Shown here: positions 25,225 through 34,800 of the stretch, in pieces
How positions within the stretch are numbered: position 1 is the stretch's first letter
Layout of the letters: each line of letters opens with the position of its first letter
Assembly: GCA_009699205.1 (NCBI GenBank)
Contig: WLOP01000007.1
Span: forward strand, 1 to 64,000
Direction of reading: 5' to 3'
Length of the DNA stretch: 64,000 nt
DNA from: Actinomycetota bacterium
Lineage (GTDB): Bacteria; Actinomycetota; Actinomycetes; Nanopelagicales; Nanopelagicaceae
The notes under the pieces: generated by a model
Database searches by the model: none
The model's input: the letters and a program-made list of their open reading frames with translations, nothing else
What the model was told of the DNA's origin: nothing
Program-made: the position numbers and the translations under genes

Positions 25225-26367
25225 TTAATTAGATGGCGCAGATCCCAAAGTTAGCTTAAGTGTCTTTGAAGCACCGGAGGGTAGCTCAACGATAAGCGTT
25301 ACTACGGCACCTGGCGCATAAGAGCGAATACGTACGATTGCAGAGGTTACGTCAGAAATTTTGAGGCCATCGACGCTATGAATAATCGTCCCCGCCACAA
25401 TTCCCGCTTTATCAGCTGCTTCTCCTGGCGTTATAGAAAGAATCTTTGCGCCAGAACCGGTGTAATTTGAATCAAATGAAATTCCCATGAATGGACGTGT
25501 CGATGCGTGGGTAGGTGAATCAATAATTTCTGTTGCGATTCGCTTTGCTTGATTAATTGGAATTGAGAAACCTAAACCAATGCTTCCGCTAGTGCTTCCA
25601 GATGTCAGCGTTGCGATTGCGGAGTTAACGCCGATTATCTTGCCTTCTGCATCCAAAAGTGCGCCGCCTGAATTACCAGGGTTGATCGCAGCATCCGTTT
25701 GGATTGCGTCAATATAAGACTCAGATCCCACGCTACCTGTAGTAACCGGGCGGTTCATGGCAGAGATAATTCCACTTGTCACGGTGCTAGCAAGGCCAAG
25801 TGGAGAACCGATAGCAACTACTGGGTCGCCGACGCTTAACTTCGAAGAGTCACCAAAAGCTATGACTGGTAAATTCCCCTTGTTTATTTTAATGACTGCC
25901 AAATCGTATGTCGTATCGCGCCCAACAATTGTTGCACCAATGGTGTCTCCATTATTGAATTCGACGGTGATAGTTCCGCCGCTGACAGCAGATTCAACGA
26001 CATGGTTATTTGTTAAGACATAACTCACGGTTGCACTCGTACGAATTATCGAGCCAGATCCTGTACCGCTACCCGTGGAATCCACGACGTTAATGGAGAC
26101 AACGCTTGGAGCCACTGCAGCAGCAATAGATTTAACGCTAATGCTGCCGGTGCCAATATCTACCAAGGTCCGTGTTTTCGAACATGTTCCATCGACCGAC
26201 ATATACATCGCTTGAGTCCTGGTATCAACGCAGGCTTTCACCGTTGACGTTGGAGCAGTGACAGCCGTTGCAATTGTTCCGACCGCCATTGCCCCGAGAG
26301 CAAAACCTAAACCAACTTTGGCGCCTGTCGACCGTAGCGAAGTTAATATCATGGGCCTAGTATCCAT
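25225..26367 (-). CDS. HtrA/DegP-like serine protease with PDZ domain
   Basis: This 380-residue envelope quality-control protease has a membrane segment or signal at about 17-38, so it is anchored or exported. The trypsin-like domain shows the catalytic triad H122 (TNNHVVES), D155 (TTYDLAVIK) and S233 (GNSGGALLD). A PDZ domain occupies about 285-372 (ITPGEAADKAGIVAGTIIHSVDG). An odd insert between the membrane segment and protease (about 44-70) has two cysteines (KACVDTRTQ and GTCSKTR) and may form a small disulfide loop. An AGGAAGAG precedes the ATG. Single-PDZ architecture is typical of actinobacterial HtrA-like proteins. Confidence 0.9.
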   Translation of the reverse strand: MDTRPMILTSLRSTGAKVGLGFALGAMAVGTIATAVTAPTSTVKACVDTRTQAMYMSVDGTCSKTRTLVDIGTGSISVKSIAAAVAPSVVSINVVDSTGSGTGSGSIIRTSATVSYVLTNNHVVESAVSGGTITVEFNNGDTIGATIVGRDTTYDLAVIKINKGNLPVIAFGDSSKLSVGDPVVAIGSPLGLASTVTSGIISAMNRPVTTGSVGSESYIDAIQTDAAINPGNSGGALLDAEGKIIGVNSAIATLTSGSTSGSIGLGFSIPINQAKRIATEIIDSPTHASTRPFMGISFDSNYTGSGAKILSITPGEAADKAGIVAGTIIHSVDGLKISDVTSAIVRIRSYAPGAVVTLIVELPSGASKTLKLTLGSAPSN

Positions 26368-26413
26368 TCTCTTCCTGTGAATTTAGTGAAAACTTTCTTG
26401 AAAGATTGAAAGA

Positions 26414-27307
26414 TCAGGCTTGCACTACCCAATCACCGCTGATAGCAACCCTGATTTTCGCTAAAGGCGTGCCAGTTGGACCTCCGAGTACAGAAGCACC
26501 ATTAAAGGGGTCGTAAGTCGCTCCATGACATGGGCAGATGAGCGCCTTATCGGCCGCAGAATAACTCACGGTGCAACCTTGATGGGTGCAGACTTCCGAA
26601 TAAGCAAAAACACCGTTCTTGGTTCGGAAAACGATCGCAGGTTGTCCATCCGCGAGCGCGAACTCGTAACTCTGCCCGATAGGTAAATTCGCAACTTTAA
26701 CAATTCCTGTTGTAGTAGTTGACCCGGACGATTGCGCAACGCTACTTACATTCTTCTGCGCTCCGCGCCCTAGGAGCGAAGCTAGAACTGCAGCGACAGT
26801 AATGCCTCCCACACGAATTGCTCCTCGTCTATCTAAATTGATATTGATTTTTCGGCGTTTGCCGATGAGCGCTAACAAATATGAGAGCCAGAGAATTGCA
26901 TAAGCGGTATCGCTAGCTAAGAAATATGGCTTTACATGCCAGGTTGCAGCTATCCATAGACCTAACGACATGGTGAAACCTGCAAAGGCCACAGCAGTAG
27001 GTGCAATCCAGAGCAAAGTAGCAAGGCCGAGGGCGAACTCAGCGAGCATGACAAAAACTCCAACGAGAGTTGCACGTTCAATCATGTGCTTAAAAATGAA
27101 TCCCATCGGGGATGAAGTTGAATAGGCCGTGAGTTGCTTACTGATTGAAGTGGATCCGACTTTGCTCAAGAAGTTTGGATCGGTGGCCTTATCCCAACCG
27201 CCATATATCCACGTTACGCCGAGCCATAAACGGATAACTCGGATTGAAGGGGACTGCACGCGCCATGAGGAGACAACGCTTCGGATAGATGTTCGCAGAT
27301 ATGCCAT
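26414..27307 (-). CDS. DoxX-like membrane domain fused to a Rieske iron-sulfur domain
   Basis: The protein has 297 residues. The N-terminal 155 residues resemble the DoxX/DoxD family, with four hydrophobic segments and the start WLGVTWIYGGWDKATDP. A basic linker with a further hydrophobic stretch (about 165-182) follows, then a C-terminal Rieske [2Fe-2S] domain (about 200-297) with complete cluster ligands CTHQGC and CPCHG. Redox traffic between a quinone-linked membrane part and the outer-face cluster is a reasonable inference, but the donor is unknown. It is likely leaderless: TAGGAT lies 7 bases before the ATG. It is divided from dnaG by tRNA-Asn. Confidence 0.75.
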   Translation of the reverse strand: MAYLRTSIRSVVSSWRVQSPSIRVIRLWLGVTWIYGGWDKATDPNFLSKVGSTSISKQLTAYSTSSPMGFIFKHMIERATLVGVFVMLAEFALGLATLLWIAPTAVAFAGFTMSLGLWIAATWHVKPYFLASDTAYAILWLSYLLALIGKRRKININLDRRGAIRVGGITVAAVLASLLGRGAQKNVSSVAQSSGSTTTTGIVKVANLPIGQSYEFALADGQPAIVFRTKNGVFAYSEVCTHQGCTVSYSAADKALICPCHGATYDPFNGASVLGGPTGTPLAKIRVAISGDWVVQA

Positions 27308-27314
27308 GGCCCAA

Positions 27315-27320
27315 ATCCTA
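27315..27320 (-). promoter_or_regulatory. -10 box of the DoxX-Rieske gene (leaderless)
   Basis: TAGGAT on the minus strand ends 7 bases before the ATG at 27307; no ribosome-binding site is present between them. Confidence 0.45.
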
Positions 27321-27340
27321 AAGGCCTATTCTGAGAATTG

Positions 27341-27413
27341 CTCCCTGACTTGGACTCGAACCAAGAACCTGCCGGTTAACAGCCGGCTGCTCTGCCAATT
27401 GAGCTATCAGGGA
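27341..27413 (-). tRNA. tRNA-Asn (GTT)
   Basis: The complement folds as a complete 73-base tRNA. The acceptor arms are TCCCTGA and TCAGGGA with discriminator G, the D arm is AGCTCAATTGGCAGAGC, the anticodon loop is CTGTTAA with anticodon GTT, and the T arm contains GGTTCGAGTCC. The CCA end is not encoded. Confidence 0.97.
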
Positions 27414-27472
27414 CTACATGCGGTGCGGCGCAAACTCTAGCGCACCAAGGCTCGAGCCTCTAAATCAGCTTT

Positions 27473-29308
27473 CTACAGCTCGCCAATCGCTAAATCATGC
27501 ATATTCCTGCGGGCAGATTCCAGGGCGACCAGATCGCCAAAGAGGGTCGTGTACTCCTCCTCATTTGTGACCGGGTTGAGGCGTTGCAAGGTGGATTTAA
27601 CTTCTGCAATCGTTCGGCTCATAGTGACTTCACGCAATCGAGCGATGATGCTTTGTACATAACGTTGCGAAACTTCGCCATCTTCGCGAATGGGCTCCAC
27701 CGAAAGTTCAGCAACTAAAGATTTCATCGTGGAATCTTCCACTTGATCCATACGGAGCGCGGAATCCCCATGTGCATTAATGACTTCGCGAAGTTTGATA
27801 TAGGCAGGGTGCGTAAAGGCATTGGATTCAATATCACTCCAACCAACGCAGAGTTCGGGCATCTGCAAACGCGCTTTTAAGACTTCGCGCTCAAGCGCCA
27901 ATCGAGGCTCGTTGGGATTGGGTCGCCAATCAACGTTTGCCTGCTCCTCGGATGCTTCTGGCGATGCGGGGATGTTTTTTGCACCGCGCGCAACCACGGC
28001 AGAAACCATTTCAACTTCTACTCCGAGCCAGCCAGCTAATAAACGTGCATACTCAGGACGTAAAGATTTATCTCGAATCTGCGCTACAAGTGGAGCAGCA
28101 GCATTAAGTGCATTGACTCGACCTTCGGCAGTCTCCAAATTATGAAGATTAATCTCTGTGCGAATTGCAAACTCAAAAAGTGGGACTCTCCGTGCAATCA
28201 AATCACGTAACGCAAGATCTCCCTTTTGTTGACGCAGATCGCATGGATCAAGGCCATCAGGTTCGACGGCAACAAAAGTTTGAGTAACAAATTTTTGATC
28301 ATCGCTAAATGCACGTAGCGCCGCCTTCTGCCCTGCTGCATCTCCATCGAATGTGAATATGACTTCACCGCGGAATGCATCATCATCCATCAATAATCGG
28401 CGCAGAATCCGGATATGGTCAGCGCCAAATGCGGTACCGCATGTTGCAACAGCAGTAGTAATGCCCGCCATATGCGCAGCCATAACATCGGTGTATCCCT
28501 CAACGATGACTGCTTGGCGCTTCTTGGCAATCTCTTTCTTGGCAAGATCTAACCCATAAAGTACTTGGCTCTTCTTATAGATAGGGGTCTCTGGGGTGTT
28601 GAGATATTTTGGCCCGGTATCTACTTCATCGCTTGCTAACTTTCGCGCGCCGAAACCAACAACATCCCCTGACGTATCTCTAATTGGCCACATGAGACGA
28701 TTTCGAAATCTATCGATCGGCCCGCGTTGTCCCATCTTCGAAAGCCCTGCTAATTCAAGTTCGTCGATTGTGAAACCTTGAGAGCGCAGAACTTTAGTAA
28801 GACCATCCCATTCATCGGGTGCGTAGCCAACCCCGAATATTGCGCAAGCAGCTTTATCGAATCCTCTTTTGGAGAGTAGGTCTCTGCCAAATTGTGCACC
28901 AGTAGATTCGTTAAGTTGCGATTGATAAAAATGAGCTGCGGCAGCATTAGCTGCGATAAGTCGCGAACGTTGTCCTGGTGGGGAAACTGGACCGCTACCT
29001 GATTCGTCGTAACGCAATGTATATCCGATACGTTCTGCAAGGCGTTCAACAGTTTCTGTAAAAGTTAAGTGATCGATTTTCATCACAAATGCAATGACAT
29101 CCCCGCCAGTTTGGCAGCCAAAGCAATGGAAATATCCTTTGCTTGGGGTTACGTGGAATGAAGGAGATTTTTCATCGTGAAATGGGCACAAACCTTTTTT
29201 CTGCCCGCCACCTGCGTTCTTTAATTGAACGTAGTCGCCCACGATTTCATCGATTGGGGCGCGGTCGCGAATATAGGCGACATCTTCATCTTTAATTCGG
29301 CCGGCCAT
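27473..29308 (-). CDS. dnaG: DNA primase
   Basis: This 611-residue enzyme makes the RNA primers for chromosome replication. The CHC2 zinc ribbon has C41, H44, C62 and C65. The RNA-polymerase core includes the TOPRIM motif VIVEGYTDVMAAH and ATCGTAFG, followed by FTFDGDAAGQKAA with the metal-binding acidic residues. The C-terminal 180 residues form the helicase-interaction region. It starts 6 bases after dgt ends. A TAGAGT element lies 7 bases before the ATG and overlaps the dgt stop, so it may have its own leaderless promoter besides readthrough. Confidence 0.96.
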   Translation of the reverse strand: MAGRIKDEDVAYIRDRAPIDEIVGDYVQLKNAGGGQKKGLCPFHDEKSPSFHVTPSKGYFHCFGCQTGGDVIAFVMKIDHLTFTETVERLAERIGYTLRYDESGSGPVSPPGQRSRLIAANAAAAHFYQSQLNESTGAQFGRDLLSKRGFDKAACAIFGVGYAPDEWDGLTKVLRSQGFTIDELELAGLSKMGQRGPIDRFRNRLMWPIRDTSGDVVGFGARKLASDEVDTGPKYLNTPETPIYKKSQVLYGLDLAKKEIAKKRQAVIVEGYTDVMAAHMAGITTAVATCGTAFGADHIRILRRLLMDDDAFRGEVIFTFDGDAAGQKAALRAFSDDQKFVTQTFVAVEPDGLDPCDLRQQKGDLALRDLIARRVPLFEFAIRTEINLHNLETAEGRVNALNAAAPLVAQIRDKSLRPEYARLLAGWLGVEVEMVSAVVARGAKNIPASPEASEEQANVDWRPNPNEPRLALEREVLKARLQMPELCVGWSDIESNAFTHPAYIKLREVINAHGDSALRMDQVEDSTMKSLVAELSVEPIREDGEVSQRYVQSIIARLREVTMSRTIAEVKSTLQRLNPVTNEEEYTTLFGDLVALESARRNMHDLAIGEL

Positions 29309-29313
29309 AACGC

Positions 29314-30585
29314 CTACTCTATCTGTGCGCGCAAACGCTCATGAAGAGCATAAGCGCCAGGGTCGGTAAGGCTGGCTACGTGGTCGATCACTACGCGCAA
29401 TCGCTGCGCATCAGAGGCGGCTACCTGCCATTCATCGAGCAATATCGGATCAATGTTGACTGGAGCAGATGCCATCAACATCTCTACGAGGTCAATAATA
29501 ATTACGCGCTGTTTGGCATATCTCTCTTGCGAGATAGGGGCGTTAATTAAGTAGTGCCCAGCAACGGCTTTGAGAAGACCTACTTCGATACGTTGCTCGC
29601 GAAGCACTTCGAGGTTGGCGTTGTAACGGACCAAGGGTTGATTGCCATGGACCCGACGAGTTTCAATCTCTGCAGAGAGAACAAACCGACCTATGAGCTG
29701 GCTTGTAAGATCTTTAATCCTTGCTAGGGCTCGATGGGTCCCATCGTAAAAAGAGGGCCAGCAAGAAAGGCTTTGTAGGCGAATGAGGGCTGCAGAAGTT
29801 TCTTCCTCGGTCGCATCGAAAACATACCCAGCTTTCATGACGCTATAAAGCTGAGGCAGATCATTGGAAAAATTATTGACATCGAGTTGGTGCGCGACAA
29901 GGCCATCCTCTAAATCATGAACAGAGTAGGAAACATCATCAGACCAATCCATAATCTGAGCTTCGATGCAGCGACGATTATCAGGGGCGCCTTGGCGCAT
30001 CCATGTAAAGATTTCGAGGTCATCGCTATACACACCAAATTTGCGCGGATTTTTTGTGCTTGCCCACGGATATTTTGTTACTGCATCCAATGATGCGCGA
30101 GTTAAATTCAATCCGACTGATGTGGTATTTGCATCAACTGTCTTAGCCTCCAAGCGAGTGAGGAGACGAAAGCTCTGAGCATTTCCCTCGAACCCTCCAC
30201 AATCGCCAGCAATCGAAGCCAGCGCATCTTCACCATTGTGACCAAATGGTGGATGTCCTAAATCATGAGCTAAGCAAGATGTATCCAGTAAGTCAGGATC
30301 GGCGCCAAGTGAATCACCGAGTTCGCGACCAATCTGTGCAACTTCTAGCGAGTGGGTTAGGCGGGTGCGTTGAAAATCGTTCTCCCAAGGGACAGCAACT
30401 TGAGTTTTTGCACCCAACCTGCGAAGAGAGGCTGAATGAATGACACGCGCACGATCGCGCATAAATTCGGTACGGCCGGCGCGTTTTGCAGGTTCGAATA
30501 CGAAGCGATCAAGATCGCTGGCGCTGTAGCTGCTTGTTTCGCTCACGTTGGTAACCCTATTACTGGTTGAGGTGGTCGCTGACAT
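29314..30585 (-). CDS. dgt: dGTPase / deoxynucleoside triphosphate triphosphohydrolase
   Basis: This 423-residue HD-domain hydrolase splits dNTPs into nucleoside and triphosphate, and so tunes DNA-precursor pools. The metal site is read from RTRLTHSLEVAQIGR and CLAHDLGHPPFGHNGE (His-His-Asp), with a later DWSDDVSYSVHDLEDG. The first 13 residues are Ser/Thr-rich and overlap the preceding gene by 26 bases. A GTG at 30546 (MSETSSYS), preceded by TAGGGT at 7 bases, is an attractive alternative start. It sits directly before dnaG, a common actinobacterial order. Confidence 0.9.
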   Translation of the reverse strand: MSATTSTSNRVTNVSETSSYSASDLDRFVFEPAKRAGRTEFMRDRARVIHSASLRRLGAKTQVAVPWENDFQRTRLTHSLEVAQIGRELGDSLGADPDLLDTSCLAHDLGHPPFGHNGEDALASIAGDCGGFEGNAQSFRLLTRLEAKTVDANTTSVGLNLTRASLDAVTKYPWASTKNPRKFGVYSDDLEIFTWMRQGAPDNRRCIEAQIMDWSDDVSYSVHDLEDGLVAHQLDVNNFSNDLPQLYSVMKAGYVFDATEEETSAALIRLQSLSCWPSFYDGTHRALARIKDLTSQLIGRFVLSAEIETRRVHGNQPLVRYNANLEVLREQRIEVGLLKAVAGHYLINAPISQERYAKQRVIIIDLVEMLMASAPVNIDPILLDEWQVAASDAQRLRVVIDHVASLTDPGAYALHERLRAQIE

Positions 30586-31186
30586 GGATACCTTGGCGTC
30601 CTAGCGTCACGTAAGCCAAATACGCACCAGTTTCGCGCAATAGATAACGCACATTGAGGTGCGAAAGCGAATTTGGACCAGTACGTGCCGGAGAACAGAG
30701 CGCCTTGGCACCAAGATCTTTAGCCATAGTTATCGCGCGAAAGCAGTGATAAGGATCGGTCACGATGATGACGCTCTTGAGTTTGAGTCGTTTCATCTTG
30801 GCAACATAACTTTGAGTACTGACAAAAGTATCTCTACCTTTTTCGATCGAAATAACCGAGGTAGCTTTCATTCCATGGTCAATCAACCAATCTCGACTTG
30901 AAGCCGCTTCGGTGGTTCGATCGCCAGGTGCGCCACCTCCTACTGTCAAAATAATTTTCGCCAACCCCAAATCATAAATACGTTTTGCTTCGACTGCCCG
31001 TGCTTCTAATACTGCACTTGGTCGGCCATCAAATTGTGCTGCGCCGAGAACCACAATTGCATCCGCGCTCTTTAGATTAGGGTGATGCGCCACCCATAAC
31101 GTCGAACTTACAACAAATAGCGGGACGACTAGTGCTAACAAAGAAATTGCTGCAACTACTTTTCTGGCAATCTTAAAGAGAAACAT
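30560..31186 (-). CDS. YdcF/SanA-like DUF218 membrane protein
   Basis: This 208-residue protein has one N-terminal membrane segment (about 7-32) and an extracytoplasmic DUF218 domain. Typical motifs are ADAIVVLGAAQ, GRPSAVLEARA, TVGGGAPGDRTTEA and TDPYHCFRAITMAKDLG. Members are tied to envelope barrier function (SanA, ElyC) but the reaction is not settled. It ends 2 bases after dusB's end region begins (dusB stops at 31189), within a run of minus-strand genes glyS, dusB, this gene, dgt and dnaG. GAGGCTG precedes the ATG. Confidence 0.82.
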   Translation of the reverse strand: MFLFKIARKVVAAISLLALVVPLFVVSSTLWVAHHPNLKSADAIVVLGAAQFDGRPSAVLEARAVEAKRIYDLGLAKIILTVGGGAPGDRTTEAASSRDWLIDHGMKATSVISIEKGRDTFVSTQSYVAKMKRLKLKSVIIVTDPYHCFRAITMAKDLGAKALCSPARTGPNSLSHLNVRYLLRETGAYLAYVTLGRQGIHVSDHLNQ

Positions 31187-31188
31187 TT

Positions 31189-32355
31189 TCAGCCTCCCGA
31201 GAACGCATCTTCGAGTTCAACCTCAGCCATCTCGTCAGGATCTCGCAACCAACCATCTGGCAAAGTCACAGGGCGACCATGACTTGTGCGCCCGCGTGGT
31301 GCATCCCCAATTGCAATGGGATACGGCTGATCATCGAGTTGATCAAGGAGCGAACGAAATTCTTGTAAAGATGCAACCATGCCAAATTGGCGTCGTAGCG
31401 CGCTATGAACTCTAAAACCCTTGAGATACCAGGCCATATGTTTGCGGAGATCTCGGCAACCACGTTCTTCGGATTCGAAATAATCAACGATTAACTCCCC
31501 GTGACGAAACATGATTTCGCGCACCTCGTGCAAGGTTGGTAATTGGCGCGATGAATCTTGAGCAAAGGCCGCAACTAAATCGGTAAAGAGCCAAGGGCGT
31601 CCGAGGCATCCTCGCCCCACTACTACGCCAGCGCACCCGGTTTCTTCAACCATTCGCAGACCATCGCTGCCGCTCCAAATATCACCATTACCAAGTACAG
31701 GTACGCCAGTTGGTTTGAGATGCTCAACCAGAGCAGAGATTGCGCTCCAATCGGCTTTGCCTTCATACATCTGTTGAGCGGTACGAGCATGTAAGGCAAC
31801 CCATGCAACTCCTACCTGAGCTGCCGATGTAGCCGCCTCTAAATAAGTTTGGTGATCGCTATCGATACCGATACGCATCTTTACGGTGACAGGAATTCCA
31901 AATGGTTTAGCAGCTTCGACCGCTGCGGAAACTATTGAAGTAAATAAGCGACGTTTGTATGGAAGCGCCGCGCCTCCACCTTTTCTCGTAACTTTAGGAA
32001 CGGGGCAACCAAAATTCATATCAATGTGATCGGCTAAGTTTTCACGACCAATCATTGTTACTGCTGCTTTCATCGCCGAAGCGTCGACGCTATAAAGTTG
32101 AACCGAACGTGGCCACTCCCCTTTCCCAGGGTTGAGCATCCTTAAAGTTTCGGGTCTACGCTCAATCAACGCGCGAGCGGTAACCATCTCAGAAACAAAG
32201 AGCCCTGCACCTTGTTCTCGGCATAACAATCTAAATGGCGCATTTGTAATTCCTGCCATTGGCGCAAGAACTACACCTGGATCGATTTTATGGTCGCCAC
32301 TTGCAAGTGGCAGAGTGAGCGTTTTTATGAGCCTAGGAGGCGCGGAGCTAGCCAT
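31189..32355 (-). CDS. dusB: tRNA-dihydrouridine synthase
   Basis: This 388-residue FMN-dependent enzyme reduces specific uridines in tRNA to dihydrouridine. The barrel starts with [19 protein letters not shown]. The active-site region reads [11 protein letters not shown], carrying the catalytic Cys, with KMRIG and LHART for substrate and flavin contacts, GNGDIWSG, and [13 protein letters not shown] for the phosphate of FMN. Length fits the DusB/Nifr3 group in actinobacteria. Its ATG lies 31 bases inside the end of glyS, a long overlap; no better start is visible because the conserved region begins soon after. Confidence 0.92.
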   Translation of the reverse strand: MASSAPPRLIKTLTLPLASGDHKIDPGVVLAPMAGITNAPFRLLCREQGAGLFVSEMVTARALIERRPETLRMLNPGKGEWPRSVQLYSVDASAMKAAVTMIGRENLADHIDMNFGCPVPKVTRKGGGAALPYKRRLFTSIVSAAVEAAKPFGIPVTVKMRIGIDSDHQTYLEAATSAAQVGVAWVALHARTAQQMYEGKADWSAISALVEHLKPTGVPVLGNGDIWSGSDGLRMVEETGCAGVVVGRGCLGRPWLFTDLVAAFAQDSSRQLPTLHEVREIMFRHGELIVDYFESEERGCRDLRKHMAWYLKGFRVHSALRRQFGMVASLQEFRSLLDQLDDQPYPIAIGDAPRGRTSHGRPVTLPDGWLRDPDEMAEVELEDAFSGG

Positions 32356-33704
32356 GCCTCAACTTGGTCGAGTGCGATGCGCTCTTGTCCCATGGTGTCG
32401 CGATCGCGAATCGTGACTGCTTGATCTTCCAAGGTGTCAAAATCTACTGTGATGCAATAAGGGGTTCCGATTTCATCTTGACGTCGATAGCGGCGACCAA
32501 TTGCTCCTGCATCATCGAAATCGATATTCCAATTCTTGCGAAGTTGGGCAGCTAGATCGCGCGCTTTAGGCGAAAGATCAGCATTTCGAGAAAGCGGCAA
32601 AACTGCTGCCTTTACTGGCGCTAGACGATGATCAAGTTTAAGGACGGCACGTTTTTCCATCTCACCCTTGCTATTTGGCGCTTCATCTTCAGTGAATGCA
32701 TCCATCAAAAATGTCAGGGTGCAGCGATCAACGCCGGCTGCTGGTTCGATGACATATGGTGTCCAGCGCTCGTTCTTCTCTTGGTCAAACCAAGAGAGAT
32801 CTTTACCTGAAGCTGCCGAGTGCGCCTTCAAGTCAAAATCTGTGCGGTTTGCAATCCCTTCAAGCTCTCCCCATTCGGTACCAGCGAACTCAAACTTGTA
32901 TTCGATATCTGCGGTGCGCTTTGAATAGTGAGATAACTTCTCTTTCGGATGATCGTAAATTCGAAGGCGATCAGGATTGATTCCAAGATCTTTGTACCAA
33001 GCTAAACGAGTATCAATCCAATACTGATGCCAATCTTCATCGGTACCAGGAACTACAAAGAATTCCATCTCCATCTGCTCGAATTCACGAGTGCGGAAGA
33101 TGAAGTTTCCAGGGGTAATTTCGTTGCGGAAGGATTTGCCGATTTGACCGATACCAAAAGGTGGCTTCTTGCGTGAAGTAGTCGCCACATTGTCAAAGTT
33201 AATAAAAATACCTTGAGCAGTTTCTGGGCGGAGATAAGCAAGACCTGACTCATCTTCCACTGGTCCGAGGTAAGTTTTGAGTAAACCTGAAAATTGTTTT
33301 GGAGTAGTGAACTGACCTTTGTTTCCGCACGCTGGGCAATTTACTTCTGCTAGAGATTCGGCCTTGCGCTTGTTCTTCGTTTCGAATGCTTCTTCAAGGT
33401 GATCGGCGCGATAGCGCTTATGGCAGGAAGTACATTCAGTGAGCGGATCGGAAAAAGTTGCAACGTGTCCTGAGGCTTCCCAGACTTCGCGCGCCAAAAT
33501 CACACATGAGTCGATACCGACAATGTCATCGCGTCCGGTAACCATTGATTTCCACCATTGGCGCTTTACGTTATTTTTTAATTCAACACCGAGTGGACCG
33601 TAATCCCACGATGCGCGAAGCCCACCGTAGATATCGCTGGATGGGTAAACAAAGCCTCGGCGCTTGGCCAGGCTAACGATATTTTCTAAGCGATCAGTGG
33701 CCAT
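32325..33704 (-). CDS. glyS: glycine-tRNA ligase
   Basis: This 459-residue class II synthetase of the single-chain (alpha2) type charges tRNA-Gly. Motif 2 is [12 protein letters not shown] with [25 protein letters not shown] marks the anticodon-binding domain, and two zinc-like cysteine pairs (CTSCHK and CPAC) appear in the first third. Active-site stretch [14 protein letters not shown] is near residue 310. A TAGGAT lies 9 bases before the ATG with no ribosome-binding site. It heads the run glyS-dusB-DUF218-dgt-dnaG. Confidence 0.95.
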   Translation of the reverse strand: MATDRLENIVSLAKRRGFVYPSSDIYGGLRASWDYGPLGVELKNNVKRQWWKSMVTGRDDIVGIDSCVILAREVWEASGHVATFSDPLTECTSCHKRYRADHLEEAFETKNKRKAESLAEVNCPACGNKGQFTTPKQFSGLLKTYLGPVEDESGLAYLRPETAQGIFINFDNVATTSRKKPPFGIGQIGKSFRNEITPGNFIFRTREFEQMEMEFFVVPGTDEDWHQYWIDTRLAWYKDLGINPDRLRIYDHPKEKLSHYSKRTADIEYKFEFAGTEWGELEGIANRTDFDLKAHSAASGKDLSWFDQEKNERWTPYVIEPAAGVDRCTLTFLMDAFTEDEAPNSKGEMEKRAVLKLDHRLAPVKAAVLPLSRNADLSPKARDLAAQLRKNWNIDFDDAGAIGRRYRRQDEIGTPYCITVDFDTLEDQAVTIRDRDTMGQERIALDQVEAWLAPRLLGS

Positions 33705-33716
33705 AAGGGTGCAATC

Positions 33717-34001
33717 CTAAGCGATGAGTTCGTTTTCATAGGCACCGGGTTCATCAATTGCCCGAGCTAATAGTGGGATTGCTTCCATCTTGACGCGCGT
33801 TGAACTCAACGCTCTGCGATAGGAACCGACATTTTTCCATTGGGTCATTAACACCCAGAGAGTGGGATCATCAAGATTTTGTCCTACTTCGCCATCAAGA
33901 TAACCATCGCATTCGGCAAGGGCGCTTTTCGCTCCCTCGATCTGCTGGGCAAAGGAGCGAGCATCGGCTAAAGAAGTGGTGAAACGGGCAATTGCAAGCA
34001 T
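33717..34001 (-). CDS. antibiotic-biosynthesis-monooxygenase-fold (ABM) small protein
   Basis: The protein has 94 residues. The order of strand (MLAIARFT), helix, strand (YLDGEVGQNLDDPTLWVLMTQW) and helix (SYRRALSS) matches the dimeric alpha/beta-barrel ABM fold, which includes small monooxygenases and many proteins of unknown activity. No diagnostic active-site residues can be named. It is read away from the zinc importer gene, with a TAGGCT box 6 bases before its ATG and the Zur-like palindrome just beyond. It may therefore share zinc-dependent control, though that is inference from position only. Confidence 0.65.
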   Translation of the reverse strand: MLAIARFTTSLADARSFAQQIEGAKSALAECDGYLDGEVGQNLDDPTLWVLMTQWKNVGSYRRALSSTRVKMEAIPLLARAIDEPGAYENELIA

Positions 34002-34007
34002 GGTTGG

Positions 34008-34013
34008 AGCCTA
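34008..34013 (-). promoter_or_regulatory. -10 box of the ABM-fold gene (leaderless)
   Basis: TAGGCT on the minus strand ends 6 bases (CCAACC) before the ATG at 34001. Its -35 region would fall within the Zur-like palindrome at 34028-34050. Confidence 0.5.
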
Positions 34014-34027
34014 CCCCTGGTTGCGGT

Positions 34028-34050
34028 ATGAAAATGACAACCATTTTCAT
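34028..34050. promoter_or_regulatory. Zur-box-like operator
   Basis: ATGAAAATG and CATTTTCAT form a perfect inverted repeat around ACAAC. The overlapping register TGACAAC-C-ATTTTCA also fits the 7-1-7 layout of Fur-family boxes. It covers the likely -35 (ATGACA, 34034-34039) of the zinc importer, whose -10 would be TAGCCT at 34057-34062, 6 bases before the ATG. Binding of Zur with zinc would block that promoter. Confidence 0.75.
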
Positions 34051-34068
34051 TTCTGTTAGCCTGCCCGC

Positions 34069-34800
34069 ATGAATATCGCGATTGCTCTAGCTGCCCTCAC
34101 CGCCTTCTCGACTACCGCCGGAGGGTTCTTGGCAATCCGCTCTCGCAATCGCTTGCACTTAGTTCTCGGGCTATCAGCTGGTCTGCTCCTTGGTTTAGTG
34201 GCATTTGATCTACTTCCGGAAGTTTTCACACTTAACACCGATACCTTCGGAAATGTTCGAGTTGTTTCGATTGCATTTGTCGCCGGATTTTTGCTCCTCC
34301 ACTTTGCTGAACAAATCTTCGGATCTCATGAACCTATTGAGAATTCAGTAGACCACGATCACAGCGTAAATATCGCTGGCACCCTTGGTGCAATTGCGAT
34401 GGGTGGCCATGTATTTCTTGATGGGCTAGCTCTGGGTATTGCTTTCCGAATCAGCAATTCACTCGGGCTTGCAGTCTTTATCGCAATTCTCTCCCACGCT
34501 TTTAGCGATGGTCTCAACACGGTATCGCTGCTGATCAAGAGCGGACATTGGAGCAAACGAGCAATCTCACTTTTGGGTCTCGATGCGGTGATGCGCGTTA
34601 GCGGCGCGGCACTCGGAACTTATGTCACGATCAGCGATCCAGTTCTTGCAATCTATCTGGCTACTTTCTCAGGATTCGTAATTTACCTAGCAACATCACA
34701 TATTTTGCCTGAAGCTCATTCGCGCAACCCTTCTCGAATCACCATGCTTGCCACAGTCCTTGGGGTATTTGCTATGTGGTTAATTGTTGGAAATATATGA
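34069..34800 (+). CDS. ZIP-family zinc transporter
   Basis: This 243-residue integral membrane protein has about eight hydrophobic helices and is expected to import zinc. The metal-path motifs of ZIP proteins are in place: HVFLDGLALG in the fourth helix and SHAFSDGLN in the fifth. A short His/Asp stretch (SVDHDHSVN) lies in the cytoplasmic loop, where ZIPs often have metal-binding residues. It starts without a ribosome-binding site from a probable leaderless promoter under the Zur-like operator. Its stop overlaps the zur start (ATGA), so importer and repressor form a feedback operon. Confidence 0.85.
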   Translation: MNIAIALAALTAFSTTAGGFLAIRSRNRLHLVLGLSAGLLLGLVAFDLLPEVFTLNTDTFGNVRVVSIAFVAGFLLLHFAEQIFGSHEPIENSVDHDHSVNIAGTLGAIAMGGHVFLDGLALGIAFRISNSLGLAVFIAILSHAFSDGLNTVSLLIKSGHWSKRAISLLGLDAVMRVSGAALGTYVTISDPVLAIYLATFSGFVIYLATSHILPEAHSRNPSRITMLATVLGVFAMWLIVGNI

